64,000 nucleotides of DNA from Cordilura impudica (GCA_963682025.1 OY821519.1:159333457-159397456); one strand, 5' to 3'. Positions 11,288 to 23,149 are shown, numbered from the stretch's first letter. A program made the numbers and translations. The notes: generated from the letters alone by a model not told the origin.

Positions 11288-11449
11288 AAAAAGTTAGCCA
11301 ACTCTAGAATTTGATTATGAATACGGGCGCTAGTAATTAAAGATTTTTTCATGGCAGTTTTTTAAAATCAAACAGAAAACGTCTTCTATGTATCACTCAT
11401 AGCAATCAACTGCAGGGGCTCTACTAATATAAAAATATTTATTATTTCA

Positions 11450-11625
11450 ACAGGTTAATTTTTAATTTTTCATTTTTTATTTTTAATTTTTTAATTTTTC
11501 GTTTTTCATTTTTAATTTTCCACTTTTTATTTTTAATTTTTCGTTTTTCGATTTTAATTTTTTTTTTCATTTTACATTTTTTATTTTTTATTTTTTATTT
11601 TTCATTTTCAAAAAGGTTATTACAT
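11450..11625. repeat. Simple T-rich repeat
   Basis: Imperfect TTTTTAATTTTTCATTTT units, related in composition to the satellite at 52.6-54.7 kb. Confidence 0.7.
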
Positions 11626-11754
11626 ATCATAATTTTTTCACTAATACAATAATAATTAACACTGATTTTGTCTTACGGCTCACATATTACGCTGTTTTAG
11701 AAATTTACCCCCCTGCGCGTATAGAAGCACTAAACGAAAAAGAATAAATATTAA

Positions 11755-14296
11755 CCCATTTACGGCCGCCGTGCCAATTTGGGAACACTTAGTTATCGAG
11801 GGTGTATAGAAAAAGTATTGATATTTATTAAAAAATTTATGCATTAATATTTACTAGGAAGACCTATGGTTATAAAAAATGTAGAACGAATAAATTTGAT
11901 TTATTTTTAGTGCTATAATAATCTAACTAATTTGGTCAATAATATAGATTTGAAGGTAGGTTTTGGTTAACAATAATTAAAATTTCTGTGTACAGTTTAA
12001 AGTCATAAATTCTTTTATTTGATCAATTCAATACATAACGAATTACACAAAATGACTTTTAGTTTGATATTTTATTTATATCTGATTTTATAACACATAA
12101 AATTGTGCTGTGCCAATTTGGGTACAATGGCTACAAGTATAATATTCAAATATACGCAAACACACGAATGAGTAAACGACTAGAAAACGTCAGATGCGTT
12201 GTTTTGCTGACTATGTAGTCTTAGTTGTTAAAACGGTGGCAGCACTTTATGGTGAAACAAAGTTATCAATTTATGTCCATAAGCAGGGAAATCTCCAAGT
12301 AAAATCTAAGTGTATTTTATTGTACGTATTACATTCATTAGTTGCTGAAACGTTGAAATATTAGTTGAACTAGTATATTAGAGCTTTTAGCACGCGTATT
12401 AACTTTACTAAGATGAACCGATATTTTAGCTCTAGTGATCACTTTCGCGGTTTAGAAGAAGCTGTTAGTACGATTATAGAGGATAGCACCGATGGATTTG
12501 ATTATGATTTGACCATACTTACACCAGAACCTAGTGTTGTTACTGATGAAGAAGAAGGGTTTGACGACAATATAAATTTGTCAATCTTGCCAAATGATGT
12601 TCCTGGAGAAGTCGAGGTTTTTGTTCGCAATGTTGGCACTCTTTTGGATGATGCCGAATATTCCAGTGATGATGAGCCATTATCTGTTAAAAGGGATCGG
12701 ATTAGAACTAATACGCCACGGTGTGGAGAGCAAGAGATTTCATCAGCATTTAAAGTTCCATCTTGGCGAAGATCAGCTCCGAATTATTCGAAGATTTATG
12801 GGGAAACTGTCGACCGGTTGCTAAGTGAAAGCCGCATGAAAGACACAGTAAAAGTATTGACACCAGTTCAAATATTTGAAATGTTTTTCGACGAAGTTTT
12901 TGAAATGATCGCTAATATTAGCCAGTCCAGCTGTACGCGACTCAAAACAATCGACACAATTTTACGGTCACCGTTGCAGAGCTAAAGATTTTCTTTGGAA
13001 TACTTATTCTATCTGGATACCACAAACTTCCAAGGGAAAGCATGTATTGGTCTTTAGATGAAGATATAGGAGTAGAAGTTGTGTCAAATTCTATGTCCAG
13101 GAATAGGTTTAAAGAAATAAAGAGAAATTTGCACCTTGTCGATAATAATGAAGCTTCAAACACCACTGACAAAATGTTCAAGTTACGCAAACTTTCAGAT
13201 GTTCTTATCAAAAAGTTCAATCAATTTGGCATTTTCCACGAAAATATTTCTATCGATGAGTCTATGGTTAAATATTATAGTCGTCATTCAGCAAAGCAGT
13301 TTATTAGAGGCAAACCAGTTCGGTTTGGCTATAAAAATTGGGTCGCAGCAAGTTCCTCTGGATACTGCTACTCTTTTGATATTTACTGTGGCAGGTCAAA
13401 TAACTCTGTTTCTGAGCCATTGGGCACTAGAGTTGTCAAAATGCTGCTTGATAAATTATCGACGAACCCCGCCAATCACAAAATCTATTTTGATAACTTT
13501 TTTACAAGTTGTGAGTTGCTAAATGATTTACGTAAAGTAGGTTATCGTGCTACAGGAACAATAAGAGATAATCGCACTAAGATATGTCCCCTGACAAATG
13601 TAAAGGAGATGATGAAAAAACCTTCCGCTGGAAGGATAACAGTATTTGCACAATGGCTACCAATCATGATTCTTATGAACCACCAGGATTTGTTAAAAGA
13701 TGGTGTTCCCAAAAAAAGCAAAAAACTGATATGCGGAACCCATACATGTTTCAAAATTACAACAAGGGCATGGGCGGAGTTGATGAAATGGATCAATCCA
13801 TATCATTATACAGAATCGACATTCATCATGGCCAAAATGGTGGTGGGGTTTATTTACCTACATGATAGATATGGCTATGTCAAATGCATGGCGCTTGCAT
13901 GTATGTAGTAAAGAAAACAGCATGGACCAGTTAATATTTCGACGAACTATAGCTAGATTTTACCTAAAGCATCAAATATTGAAGGCTTACAGCTAGACGG
14001 CGCCGATCACGTTCCCGAAAAGCTTCCAAATCGTGTACGTTGCGTCATCTGCCAAAAGAGAAGCCGTTGGAGTTGCAAAAAATGCAAGAAAACACTTTGC
14101 ATTGACAAAGGGTGCTTTTCAAAATTTCACTCATAAGTAGCCACTGTGCCAATTTGGGTACACCCCTTTTATGTCCTGAAAAAAGAACATTTTTAATATT
14201 TTTTTTTTGTTTTCCTGTTTTTTTGTACTCCTAATTTTATATAAATAAAGAATTTTTCAAAGTTTTCCTTGTCGTTTTGGTTTGGCTTTGAATGGG
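11755..14296 (+). mobile_element. piggyBac-family transposon, 2,542 bp
   Basis: Flanked by the piggyBac target TTAA on both sides (11751-11754 and 14297-14300). Its ends, CCCATTTACGGCC and CCCATTCAAAGCC (reverse of the right end), form an imperfect 13-bp inverted repeat starting with the usual CCC. The sequence TGTGCCAATTTGGG recurs inside the left end (11770 and about 12109) and inside the right end (14145) in the same orientation. It carries one broken transposase gene, so it is probably immobile by itself. Confidence 0.9.
12413..14136 (+). pseudogene. piggyBac transposase (frameshifted)
   Basis: Encodes a DDE transposase for precise TTAA-targeted cut-and-paste. The first frame (12413-12985) gives an acidic, Ser-rich N-terminus and then the helical region YSKIYGETVDRLLSESRM. 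The frame changes near 12950; the second frame (to about 13630) holds ISIDESMVKYYSRH with the first catalytic Asp and KIYFDNFFTS with the second. It changes again near 13630 to a frame carrying YNKGMGGVDEMDQS with the third Asp. The end returns in further frames: MAMSNAWRLHVC near 13870, then the Cys-rich C-terminal finger RCVICQKRSRW..CKKCKKTLC (14040-14105). At least three frameshifts disable it, yet all three catalytic Asp and the Cys-rich domain are recognisable, so inactivation is fairly recent. Confidence 0.9.
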
Positions 14297-14300
14297 TTAA

Positions 14301-15165
14301 CAAAAAACAATGTAAAATAAAATTATATAATTAAAAATAGATTTTATTTAACTTATAAGTTATAAATAAAATATAAAACAATTCTTAAAGACAAAAATAA
14401 CTTTATTTAATAAAACATTTGAAAAACTAAAATAAAATACGGCCACTCAATACCAATTTATTCGTCGTTCGTCGGCGTAAGAAATAGAAATAAACCTATC
14501 GCAGAGTTTGTTACGCACTAAGTATTTCGTTCAACGCACTGATTGATTGTGTGCATTTTCATATATACAAATGTGTTTTATTTCTGACGTCGAATATTCG
14601 GAACGAAAAATTCGTCGTTCGTCCTAGTTTAGATTATTAATAAACAAATTTAATAGAAAACAAAAATATAAAACTACAACAAAACAAATACAAAATTTTG
14701 TACTAAAAAAAAGTTGGAAGTAGTCTGCGTTTATAAATTATATTTCTTTTGTTTTGGGGGTAATGAGGTGAATTTTTGTTTTTGGAAGCTGGTAGTAGCC
14801 GCTTATTTGGAGAACCTCTGTCAATCTTTTTAGCATTAATTGATTTAGAGTTTCCTATTGTGTAATTTTTACCCATTCCTGCTGCACTACGAGTACTTCT
14901 TTCAGCATACTTTTCGATGTAATTGGTTGCTGGCGAACTTTTTTTTTTCCAAGAAGTCCCACAGATGCGGAGCAGTACGCATTTGTTGTGAAACGTTGTA
15001 TATACACCAGTGTTAGCTAATTTGGGGGTGCTGAGTAAGGTAGGTTGTTTCACCTGGCTACAATGTGCTGTCCAATATATGGGACAAAATTATTCAGGGG
15101 ACACATTCTAAGTAAATTATAAGTCAATAAGTATAATTAAATGAGACAAGAGTTATCAAAACATT
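14301..15165. other. No gene; repeat fragments
   Basis: Holds two same-orientation ATTCGTCGTTCGTC motifs (about 14460 and 14612) that match the fragment at 3722-3860 in reverse, plus AT-rich filler. The 116-codon minus-strand ORF at 14703-15053 matches nothing I know. A palindromic TGTCCAATATATGGGACA near 15071 resembles one at 16410 and may be a subterminal motif of the piggyBac relic between them. Confidence 0.45.
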
Positions 15166-15169
15166 TATT

Positions 15170-16355
15170 TTGGGTGATAGTTTGCAAAACAATTGTTCCG
15201 CGTTTTACACAAAGATACACGTTACAATGAAAGATTTTTTGAACAACCGGCCATTTTTCAGCGACCTACGTTGGTATTTTCTAAAAATTCCGGTAAGTGG
15301 TTATGACTATCATGTCGAACTTCTTTAGCAGGAGCACTTGTTTTGATTTGTTTTTTTTTTTTTGCATTTGAGTGAATATTGCAATAGTTCAATAGAAATC
15401 GTTGATATGCAGCTTTCTGGTGTAGGCGGACACGAAGGAGTTCCAGATGGTCTTCCTCTACGGGGTATATCATTTATTTCACACGCTTTTCGTTCCATCC
15501 ACGAAGCTGTAATCGCCAAATCAACAAAATGCATTATTACGCGTACGGTCTATAGTACTGTAGCATTCCCACTCCCACGAAGTTCGAATCTAGATTTGTT
15601 GAAGCTGAACCACTTCCACGATTACTCAAAACTTTTTGATCTGCATAATCCAGAAGAATTTCAAATACTTGAAAAGAAGGGAAGTAATTATCAAAATATA
15701 ATTTGTGACATTGGAATGTGCCTTGCCAAGTGCAATAAAACTGCTGATCCACTTCCTATAGTCTTGACTAATATTTGGTTGAGTGGTGATGTAGAACCAC
15801 TATATAATGGAATCATAAGGCATTCCACTCTTACCGTATAAAAAGAACACTTTGATACCCCATGGGCATGGTTTGCCTTTTATGTACTGCAGCATATAAA
15901 TTTGTATAATATGGCGCTTTGTCAAAAAACTCATGCGTTTCCAAAATATAATTATCATTTGGCGGATCATTTGTAACAAGTTCTTGATTTCGCATGAGCC
16001 TATACTTTCATACAATATCTTTTTTTTTTTTTTTTTTGGTGAATCGGATTTTGGTGTTTTCAGAAACTTCGCAAGGGCTTTCTGGTACTAAATCCACCAA
16101 GTGGGTCAGTTCAAATCCTAGAGTAGCAAATTCCATTTCCGAAATATTGGGTACCTCAATCTCTTCTAAAACTTCCCCATCTTCAATTTCTTCAGCCATT
16201 GTTTCGTGGCAATTAACTTGCACTACTTGTTCAGGAAGCTTACTAAGAGGAAACTGGTGGTCAAGTTCATCATCTTCTCCTGCATCACTTAGATCTGAAG
16301 TCTCTTCTAAGTGATTTAAGATTTCTTCTTCACTCAGTTGTCGCTTTGAAGTCAT
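15170..16355 (-). pseudogene. Second piggyBac-type transposase relic, internally deleted
   Basis: The minus strand starts at 16353-16355 with MTSKRQLSEEEILNHLEETS and an acidic N-terminus. It then runs into a homopolymer A run (16019-16039 on the plus strand) where the frame is lost. Further on, QYIKGKPCPWGIKVF (15880s) matches the piggyBac K..KP..WG.K block and KLYFDNYFPSFQVFEIL the second-Asp block. MHFVDLAITASWM (15500s) and the tail APAKEVRHDSHNHLPEF with a decayed Cys-rich end follow. The segments carrying the first and third catalytic Asp are missing. It belongs to a different subfamily from the element at 11755. The plus-strand 159-codon ORF over it is antisense noise. Confidence 0.75.
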
Positions 16356-16556
16356 TTCATGAAATAAAGCAGTAATACTGACAAAGAAAAAAAAACAAAG
16401 CAAATTTGTCCAATATAATGGACATGCATTTAAATATGTCTGAAGACTTTATTATTGCAAAATTTAATGGAATTAATACACAAATGGCTTAACAACCACT
16501 CAAGTAACACTTACGTATTTTTTTAGAACACTTACGTTTTTTTTTAACCACCCCTG

Positions 16557-16693
16557 AAATTAAAACAAGATAAAATATTCTTATTGAAATCACTATCACA
16601 AAAATAACTCGTAAATGAAAAAAATTCTTAAATTTACGAGTTTTTTTTGCTGTTCTCTGATTTCAATAAGAACATTTTTTCTTGTTTTAATTA
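16557..16693. repeat. Hairpin-forming inverted repeat
   Basis: 16557-16592 (AATTAAAACAAGATAAAATA..) and 16657-16693 are inverted copies with a few mismatches. The spacer itself contains inverted ACTCGTAAA/TTTACGAGT. It looks like a small palindromic MITE or a remnant of one. Confidence 0.7.
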
Positions 16694-16961
16694 ACATAGA
16701 AAAGGCTTTGTGAAATCAGCACAAATGAACTTTTTTTCTACTAAACAGGTATAAGGAGATTAAAAAACAATTGATAGTTAAACTTAACAGGTTTTTTATT
16801 GAACCTTGTCATTATTTTAAAAAAATAGACATTGGTTTTATGAAAAAAACGATTTTAAACAAAGTCACCATTTTGCGCTGATTTAAAAAAAAAAACTCGT
16901 AATCAGTGGTCGATTTCAATACAACACACTTTTGGAGATGATGTTGTTCTATAACTATGTA

Positions 16962-18182
16962 AAGGGTCCGCCAAAAAACTTTTTTTTTTTGAAAATGCTA
17001 TAAAAAAAACTACTGAATATTATCTCAAATTTCTTTTTTTATTTGAAAGTACAATCCTTCCGGTTAATAATGGAAAATAATTTCATTCAAATGGCTGCCT
17101 CGGCTGGCCGTGCAGTAGCCTACACGATCGGTCCAATTTTTAAGCACATTATCGATTGTGTGCAGCTGTATTTCACCAATGGCTTCACGAATATTGTCCT
17201 TTAAAGCGTCAATTGTCTCTGGTTTGTTGGCGTAACACTTATCTTTGAGGGCACCCCACAAATAATAGTCCAACGGTGTCAAATCGCAGCTCCGAGGTGG
17301 CCAAACGACATCAGCTCTGCGGCTGATAATGCGATCTTCAAAAACAGGGCGCAAAACATCGAGTGTAGCTTCGGCTGTGTGGCACGTAGCGCCGTCCTGT
17401 TGAAACCAATTGTTGCCAATATCCTCCTCTTCAATTTTTGTGAACAAAAATTCGTTCAACATGGCCCGATAACGATCGCCATTGACTGTAACGGCCACTC
17501 CTTGCTCATTTTCGAAGAAAAATGGCCCAATTATGCCTCTGGACCAAAATTTGCTTGTTTATATACCCGCCAAAATCAAAAAGAGCTTCATCTGAAAAGA
17601 TGGTTTTTTTTTTGGCAAAATCGGCATCTTCTGTAAGTCGATCGCAGGCCCACTTAGCGAAGCGAAAACGCATTGGATGGTCAGTTAGCTTCAACTCCTG
17701 AACCAATTGGACTTTGTATGGCGTCATACCAAGGTCTTTATGCAAAATTCGTCTCAATGATGCCTCCGAAATTTTCAATTCTTGAGAACGACGGTGAATT
17801 GATGTTGATGGCGCTTCACGCACTCTTTCTGCCACAGCAGCAATATTCTCGGGTGTACGCACTGTCTTTGGCTTTTCACGCTTTGGTTTATCGATGAGGA
17901 TGCCAGTTTCTTTCACTTTTATCACAAGATAACGAACATACGGAGCTGACGGTGCTTCTCTTCTTCCAAAATCCGTACGCAATTTTCGCACACATTCTGC
18001 AACATTACCATGATTTTCGAAGTAATGTTGCAATATTTCCCAGCGTTGTTCAAGCGTATACACAACCATATTCGTTCAGCGGAAGGATAAAACTAATTAT
18101 CTGTCAAATCAGACATGAGCTAAGTGTTACCATTCACGAAATAAGCACTAGTTGAAAAAAAAACGTTAGATGGCGGACCCTT
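16962..18182 (-). mobile_element. mariner-type transposon, 1,221 bp
   Basis: Inverted ends AAGGGTCCGCCA.. at 16962 and ..TGGCGGACCCTT at 18182 extend imperfectly to about 28 bp and are flanked by TA (16960-16961, 18183-18184), the Tc1/mariner target. The single gene inside is on the minus strand. The right end abuts the MITE that starts at 18185, so the insertion hit the TA at that MITE's edge. Confidence 0.9.
17064..18069 (-). pseudogene. mariner transposase with internal deletion and frameshift
   Basis: A DDE/D transposase that binds the terminal repeats and cuts and pastes at TA. The N-terminal frame (17506-18069) has the paired helix-turn-helix region (YTLEQRWEILQHYFENHGNV.., RSQELKISEASLRRILHKDL) and the first Asp in FSDEALFDFGGYINKQ. 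The C-terminal frame (17064-17498) has the second Asp in NWFQQDGATCHTAEATLDVL and the third-acid block in RSCDLTPLDYYLWG. The frames differ. The segment that normally links NKQN to the IIGPFFF strand is absent, so an internal deletion near 17540 both removed roughly 25 codons and shifted the frame. Start MVVYTLEQRWEIL fits the family. Inactive. Confidence 0.9.
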
Positions 18183-18184
18183 TA

Positions 18185-18751
18185 CCCACCAATCTCACAT
18201 CACACTGCAAGTTCGAAAAACTCAATACACTCACATTTTTTTACTAATACACACACATTTTCCGCAGTGGTCACACTAATGGCACCAAATTTTTCGTGCG
18301 AGTAGTGGCAGACACTAACGATGTTACCCTGTTATAAATTTAATGCAAATTTACTGGATTCTGTAAAATTGTAATTAAAGTTTTAACTTGTTAAATCTAT
18401 TATAATGATTTATTTTTTGAAATGCGCATACAAAAACGCAAGTTTGTTAATTATAGAGCATAAATATTATTAACTATTATTAAAATAATACTAATAATAA
18501 TAAATGTAAACATTTTCCCTCAAACATGTGCCTGTATAATAAACTCGGTAACTCTACTTAAAATTAAATAAGAGAGAGAAGTATACAAATTTTTTCAAGT
18601 TTACGCTTCGACAACATTTTAAAAATGAGATTGCAGTCAGATGTGTGAGCATAAAATTTAATGGCGATGGATTCGACTAATTCGAACAATTTTTCGTTCA
18701 TAATACGTACACAACGATTTTACAATTTCAGTGTGATGTGAGATTAGGGGG
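18185..18751. mobile_element. 567-bp MITE, copy A
   Basis: The ends CCCACCAATCTCACATCACA and (reversed) CCCCCTAATCTCACATCACA form about 24-bp inverted repeats. The right flank is TTA (18752-18754), and the left edge is now the TTTA left by the mariner insertion. A near-identical second copy lies at 55044-55619 and a fragment at 5394-5653. There is no coding capacity. TTA-type duplication suggests PIF/Harbinger mobilisation. Confidence 0.85.
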
Positions 18752-19600
18752 TTATAATAAAAACTTTTTATTTGAAAATGTATTTTCTATTATAATTCTT
18801 TCAATTATAACATAGATTATTTATGCACTCATTACTACAAATAAAGGAATTTAAAAAAATATTTCACTCAAATCACATATTCTTATTTTTTTGCATATGT
18901 CTGCCACAATTTTATTTATGTTCGAAACAGTAGTGATGCCAGTCAAATCCAATTTATTTGAATATTGAATTTTTTTTTATGATGCCTAACTGTTTAAAAA
19001 TAGAAGTCATTTTTCATTGAATGAAATTGAAGAACAAAAACAATTAAATGAATGAATTATTTGTTATTTTAAAAGAAAATATTTTTCTTTAAACTTTTTC
19101 TATAAACTTAAGAAAAACATGCAAAAATTACTTAAAGTTTTTTGTGAGATTGACTAAAGAACCATATGGCACCTCGGTTTCTAGATAACATATGGTTCTT
19201 AACTCAAACATATGTTTACTTGAAATAAATATAAAAGTACAAAAAACAAACAAACAAAAGGTTTAATAATTTTTAAAAAGTTTTTATTTAAGTAAATAGC
19301 TGCAAAGGATACAACATGTATCCTTCTAAGTTTATATATTTCAATGAAATATTTTAATTTTTGTTATTTGACAATCAAAAAAATTAATTTCAAAAAATAC
19401 TTCGAAAATGTAAGATTTGTGTTTTCAAGAAACCCAAAATTTCAAGTTCATGTTACTTTAAATTCATTCTTATTCAAATAACGTTTGAAGAACAGGGCTG
19501 GATGTTCTTATATAACTATAATAAAAACTTTTTCTTTACACAACTTATTTTCCATTATAATTTTTTCAATTATAACATAGATTCTTTATGCACTCATGAA
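18752..19600. repeat. Direct repeat of a gene-free segment
   Basis: A segment containing CTATAATAAAAACTTTTT..CAATTATAACATAGATT..TTTATGCACTCAT occurs at about 18752-18833 and again at 19508-19597, about 85% alike. Between them no gene was found. Confidence 0.65.
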
Positions 19601-20303
19601 ATTTTTATTTTATATGCTCAGTTATTTGCCATCTTTTGCAGCGTGAAGTCGTGTTTTTTTTTTTTTTTGAAAAATATTGAAATGGCGGATTGAAGGTAAC
19701 CTTTTTTTTCTTTGTTCACAAACTTTGAACGCGTTTATCTCGAAACCATGTTTTTTGTACAGGTTGCGGCACTAGCGGGTTCATTTTTGACGAAATTTTT
19801 TTTTTTTTTTTTTTTTGTATTTTTTTAAACTTGATTCGCTATCGTATGACACGAGCTTTTTTTAAATTTTTTTTTCGAGTTTTTATGAATTTTTAAAGTC
19901 AATATTTTTTTTCGAAAAAACACACTTTTAAATTTGGAACATCACCAAAAATTAAAAAAAATTTAAAAAAAAAACAGCTCGTGTCATACGATAACCAATT
20001 TTGTTAAGATTTAAAAAAGTCATTTTTTTCCAGATCGGAAAATTTTTACGACTCCCAGCGCTGCAACCACGAGGCCCCGTTTTTTCTCTGCCGCCAGTTT
20101 GGAGCTCTATAAAACCATGTTGGAGTGAAAAATATATTTTTTTGAATTTTTTTTCTTGTAATTTGTTCAATTCTCTAAAATAATAAATTTTGGGAAAATG
20201 TTTGTTTTTAACTGAGTTATGAATTTTTAAAAAAAGGTCTGTTTTCTCTGCCGCGAATGCCCTTAATGAGCGTACTTTTTTATTTAAAAATTATATTTCA
20301 TAT
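19601..20303. repeat. T/A homopolymer-rich stretch with an inverted repeat
   Basis: CTATCGTATGACACGAGCT at 19839-19857 is inverted at 19976-19993, with a 118-bp A/T-rich spacer. It could be a small MITE. Long T and A runs surround it. No gene seen. Confidence 0.6.
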
Positions 20304-22865
20304 GAGTAGCTGAGATGCAAAACTCGTTCGTTGCATATTAACCAAATTTTTGGGAAAAAGCAAAAAACTTGTTGCGGCTAATTAAATTAACCAAATTAGT
20401 TGAATGCTGTTAATTCTTCAATGTTATGCCATTCTTGATTAAATCTCAACAGATGAAAAATCTAAACTTACTGAAATATAGAAAAATGTATTAATGAATT
20501 AAACTTTGTAACGAACGAGTTTTGGCACGAATTTTCGAAATAAACGAGTTTTGCTACATTCCATATGATATCGAGATAGTTTTGTAGCACAATATAGCCC
20601 ACCAGTAAAATTAATCATTCAACTGCATTATATTTTAAAATTATATTAATTTATTAAAATTATGGGGACTGATGGAAAATGAATTAAAAGCTTATTTTAA
20701 AAAGTTTAAGAAACAAATATGAATTTTTAAACAGATGTACTCCTCATTATTTTCTTCCACTTCATCATCAACATTGGTATTGTCCAAGACCGAAACATAA
20801 CATTGCAAATCTTCATTATGTTTCCAATTTTCCCCAAAGTGGTACGATAAAAGGGGTCCAACATCTTTTTGCTTTTCAGGTTTAATCGCCACATTGCTGG
20901 AAAGTAGTTCTGGAATAATGTCATAGATTTTCTTTCCTCGTTTAAAGAATGGTGTAGGGTTGTAATTAATCTCTCCTTGTTGAGTCATCCATCCTGTCGA
21001 TATTTTTTATAACCATTCGCTTTGAAGGTTTAAATTGGATATGTAGTTGACCTGGTGTTTTCAGCACAGGAGCTACAGCAGTTTTCCAGTCATATGTAGG
21101 AACTTCGCTCCCAACTTTCCGTGATGTTCAGAATTCGTTAAGTAAATCCCAGTATTCGCTTTATTGTCGTATCTTTTTTATAATTTTTTTTAATCCTCCC
21201 GAACACCCTATCGGGAAGAATGAATGAATGCCTAACTACAGGATAAGTTATTGAAATTTTTTTGCAACATCGTGATTCAGACAAAAACTTGCACAGCAAT
21301 TCTAAAACTGTTATATTCTTATTTTGGCGTGGGCAACCATCACAGAACAATTATATATCCTGAATATCTGACAAGTTTTTATTTTTTAAGTGGTAATATA
21401 TTATGGAAGCGATTTCATTGGATCCTTCAGATTTTTCGTTTTCAGTCCATGCATACACTGATCCTGGTATCTGTGCACTTGTAGAATTTCTCTCACAGAT
21501 TGTGAAATTGAACAGATAGAGTTGTCTTCTATAATATGCGGATTGGTCCGGGACACGCGGCAACAATAGGTTTTTTGGCAGTCAAATGTGATTCTGAAGG
21601 TATTTCTTTTATTTGTGATTTAAAAAGAATACATTACGAACAATCATCTGTCTCTGGATATTTGAAGCTAATGTTTAAGTCACAATTGAAAATTTTAAGA
21701 AAATAGGAATACGTGACTTGAAAATCAAGAGCAGCAGACCGGTTATACTCTTTCAATAAATCTTTGAGAGTGCAATCGCTTGGCAAATACTGCCTGTAGG
21801 AATTTTCCCGAGTATAATGGGAATCTACGAAGTGCAAGGATTTTATAAAATTGATAACTCCTACATTTTTAAATTAAAATTTCTGTGATATTCTATCACC
21901 TCCTTTTCGTTCTTTTGGGGACTTGTGATCCAAAAGGTAGGTTTTACCAATATTTTGCACACGAAAATGAGATTTAATAAACCAAGAAATATTAAAAAAT
22001 ATTTAATAGTTATAGAGCTGGTTCTCTGTTCATTGCTCAATTGCCTCTAATAAATTTTGCGAACTCTACGTTTTACTAGAGTTTTCTGAGATGTATGTTT
22101 CAAAATAAAATGATCTTGTTGGATCTTATTACTCGTGTTGTCCTGAGGGGTTAGCTGTGAGCATAAAAATCCTTTTTTTTAATCATTGCAAGGGGACATT
22201 GATGGAAACCCTTTGCATTTATGCCTAAAAAATATAACAGGCACCGAATTAAATATATGTTTAAATTATACAGTTTGCAAAATTATTATAAATCATGACT
22301 CTAATTTAGCAACTTTCCTTTTCCAACTGTTTTTATTAACTTTTCTTTTTTTGCTCTAATAGGTGCTTCACTATTGTCATTCATTTCTTAACATAAAATT
22401 AAGAAAAATTATTTTATTTAAATGTTTAAAACTTAAAGAACAAATAGTGTTTGATATTGATATAGCAAATATTCTTTAAAAGTATAAATATTGAAAATTT
22501 AAGAAATAGCTAATGAAATATTGATCTCGGATATTTTGATTAAAATAATAAAAATAAAGAAACAATGAGTATAGTATGAGTATAGTATAAAACTAATAAA
22601 AATAATGTTTTGGGAACTCGCACTTCGAATAGTGAACTAGCGACCTTTGCTACGAAGCATGCACTGAGATAGTTTTGAAAATAACTGGTATATGGAACAA
22701 ACCAGTTTTTCTACTAACTGCAATTTTTGGTCATAAAAAAACATGGAAACATGCATTGACACAATCAGTATATTTCTTCTTACAAAGCGCCAAAAGAACT
22801 GTCAGAATCAATTGTCATCTCGTTTTTAATTTTTGTAACGAACGAGTTTTGCATCTCAGCTACTC
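20304..22865 (-). mobile_element. DNA transposon of uncertain superfamily, 2,562 bp
   Basis: Perfect 29-bp terminal inverted repeats (GAGTAGCTGAGATGCAAAAC.. at 20304-20332; reverse at 22837-22865) are flanked on both sides by ATAT (20300-20303, 22866-22869), compatible with a 4-bp target duplication. Inside, the minus strand carries a decayed DDE-like gene. Subterminal ACGAGTTTTG motifs recur at 20515-20560. The 4-bp duplication and GAG terminus would fit Sola-type elements, but I cannot confirm that. Confidence 0.75.
20692..22384 (-). pseudogene. Transposase-like protein (DGCxxQNKN family), decayed
   Basis: Candidate start MNDNSEAPIRAKKEKLIK at 22382-22384. Then, across several frames on the minus strand: FVDSHYTRENSYRQYLPSDC (about 21830), FKYPETDDCS (21640), YYRRQLYLFNFTICE and ENEKSEGSNEIASIIYYHL (21350-21566), DGCPRQNKNITVLELLC (about 21330) and VRHSFILPDRVFGRIKK (21200). 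A conserved arthropod transposon protein has the same order: sHY.R..S.R.YL, a Cys cluster, YY+RQL..YNF, W.E....GSNEI, sDgC.GQNkN and GHSF.p.D+.Fg. The Asp in DGC and the Glu/Asp positions presumably form an RNase-H-like catalytic site, which is inference. At least four frame breaks. Confidence 0.7.
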
Positions 22866-23149
22866 ATATATTACGTATTTTTTTTTTTTTTTTTTTGTTG
22901 ATTTTAAATTAAATAAAAAGTAAAACTATATTTCTACATTGATCAGCTTATTTGATGCAGTCAACTTTTCACGGTATTGATACCATTGACCGAGTTGTAG
23001 TAGGCTTTTTTCTGAATTTATAAAATTGTGGTTTCGTGAAAAAATAACTATTCTAAAATAAACATTGGAAAACCAACGCACTTTTCGATTTATTACTAAT
23101 ACCTGACGCACAATATTGAGTAACGGGAGTTGGTCATCCACCACTATAA

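Larger units (their letters stand above)
4071..11329. repeat. Two halves of a short hairpin MITE split by a 7.1-kb composite insertion
   Basis: 4071-4116 (starts CGCCCGTATTCATAATCAAA) and 11283-11329 are inverted copies about 45 bp long with one single-base gap. The sequence just inside the left half is AT-rich and symmetrical, as in the middle of a small hairpin MITE. Everything between (foldback repeat, hAT relics, two MITEs, mini-me tail) therefore looks like one composite insertion into it. No target duplication is obvious outside the halves. Alternatively these are the terminal repeats of one 7.26-kb transposon. Confidence 0.55.

Noticed and set aside
12594..12824. Extra ORFs overlapping the piggyBac transposase (12594-12824, 12942-13220, 13136-13522, 13542-13796)
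   Set aside because: Shadow frames of the transposase; none carries a known motif.
15362..15841. 159-codon plus-strand ORF
   Set aside because: Antisense to a piggyBac relic whose minus strand carries recognisable transposase blocks.
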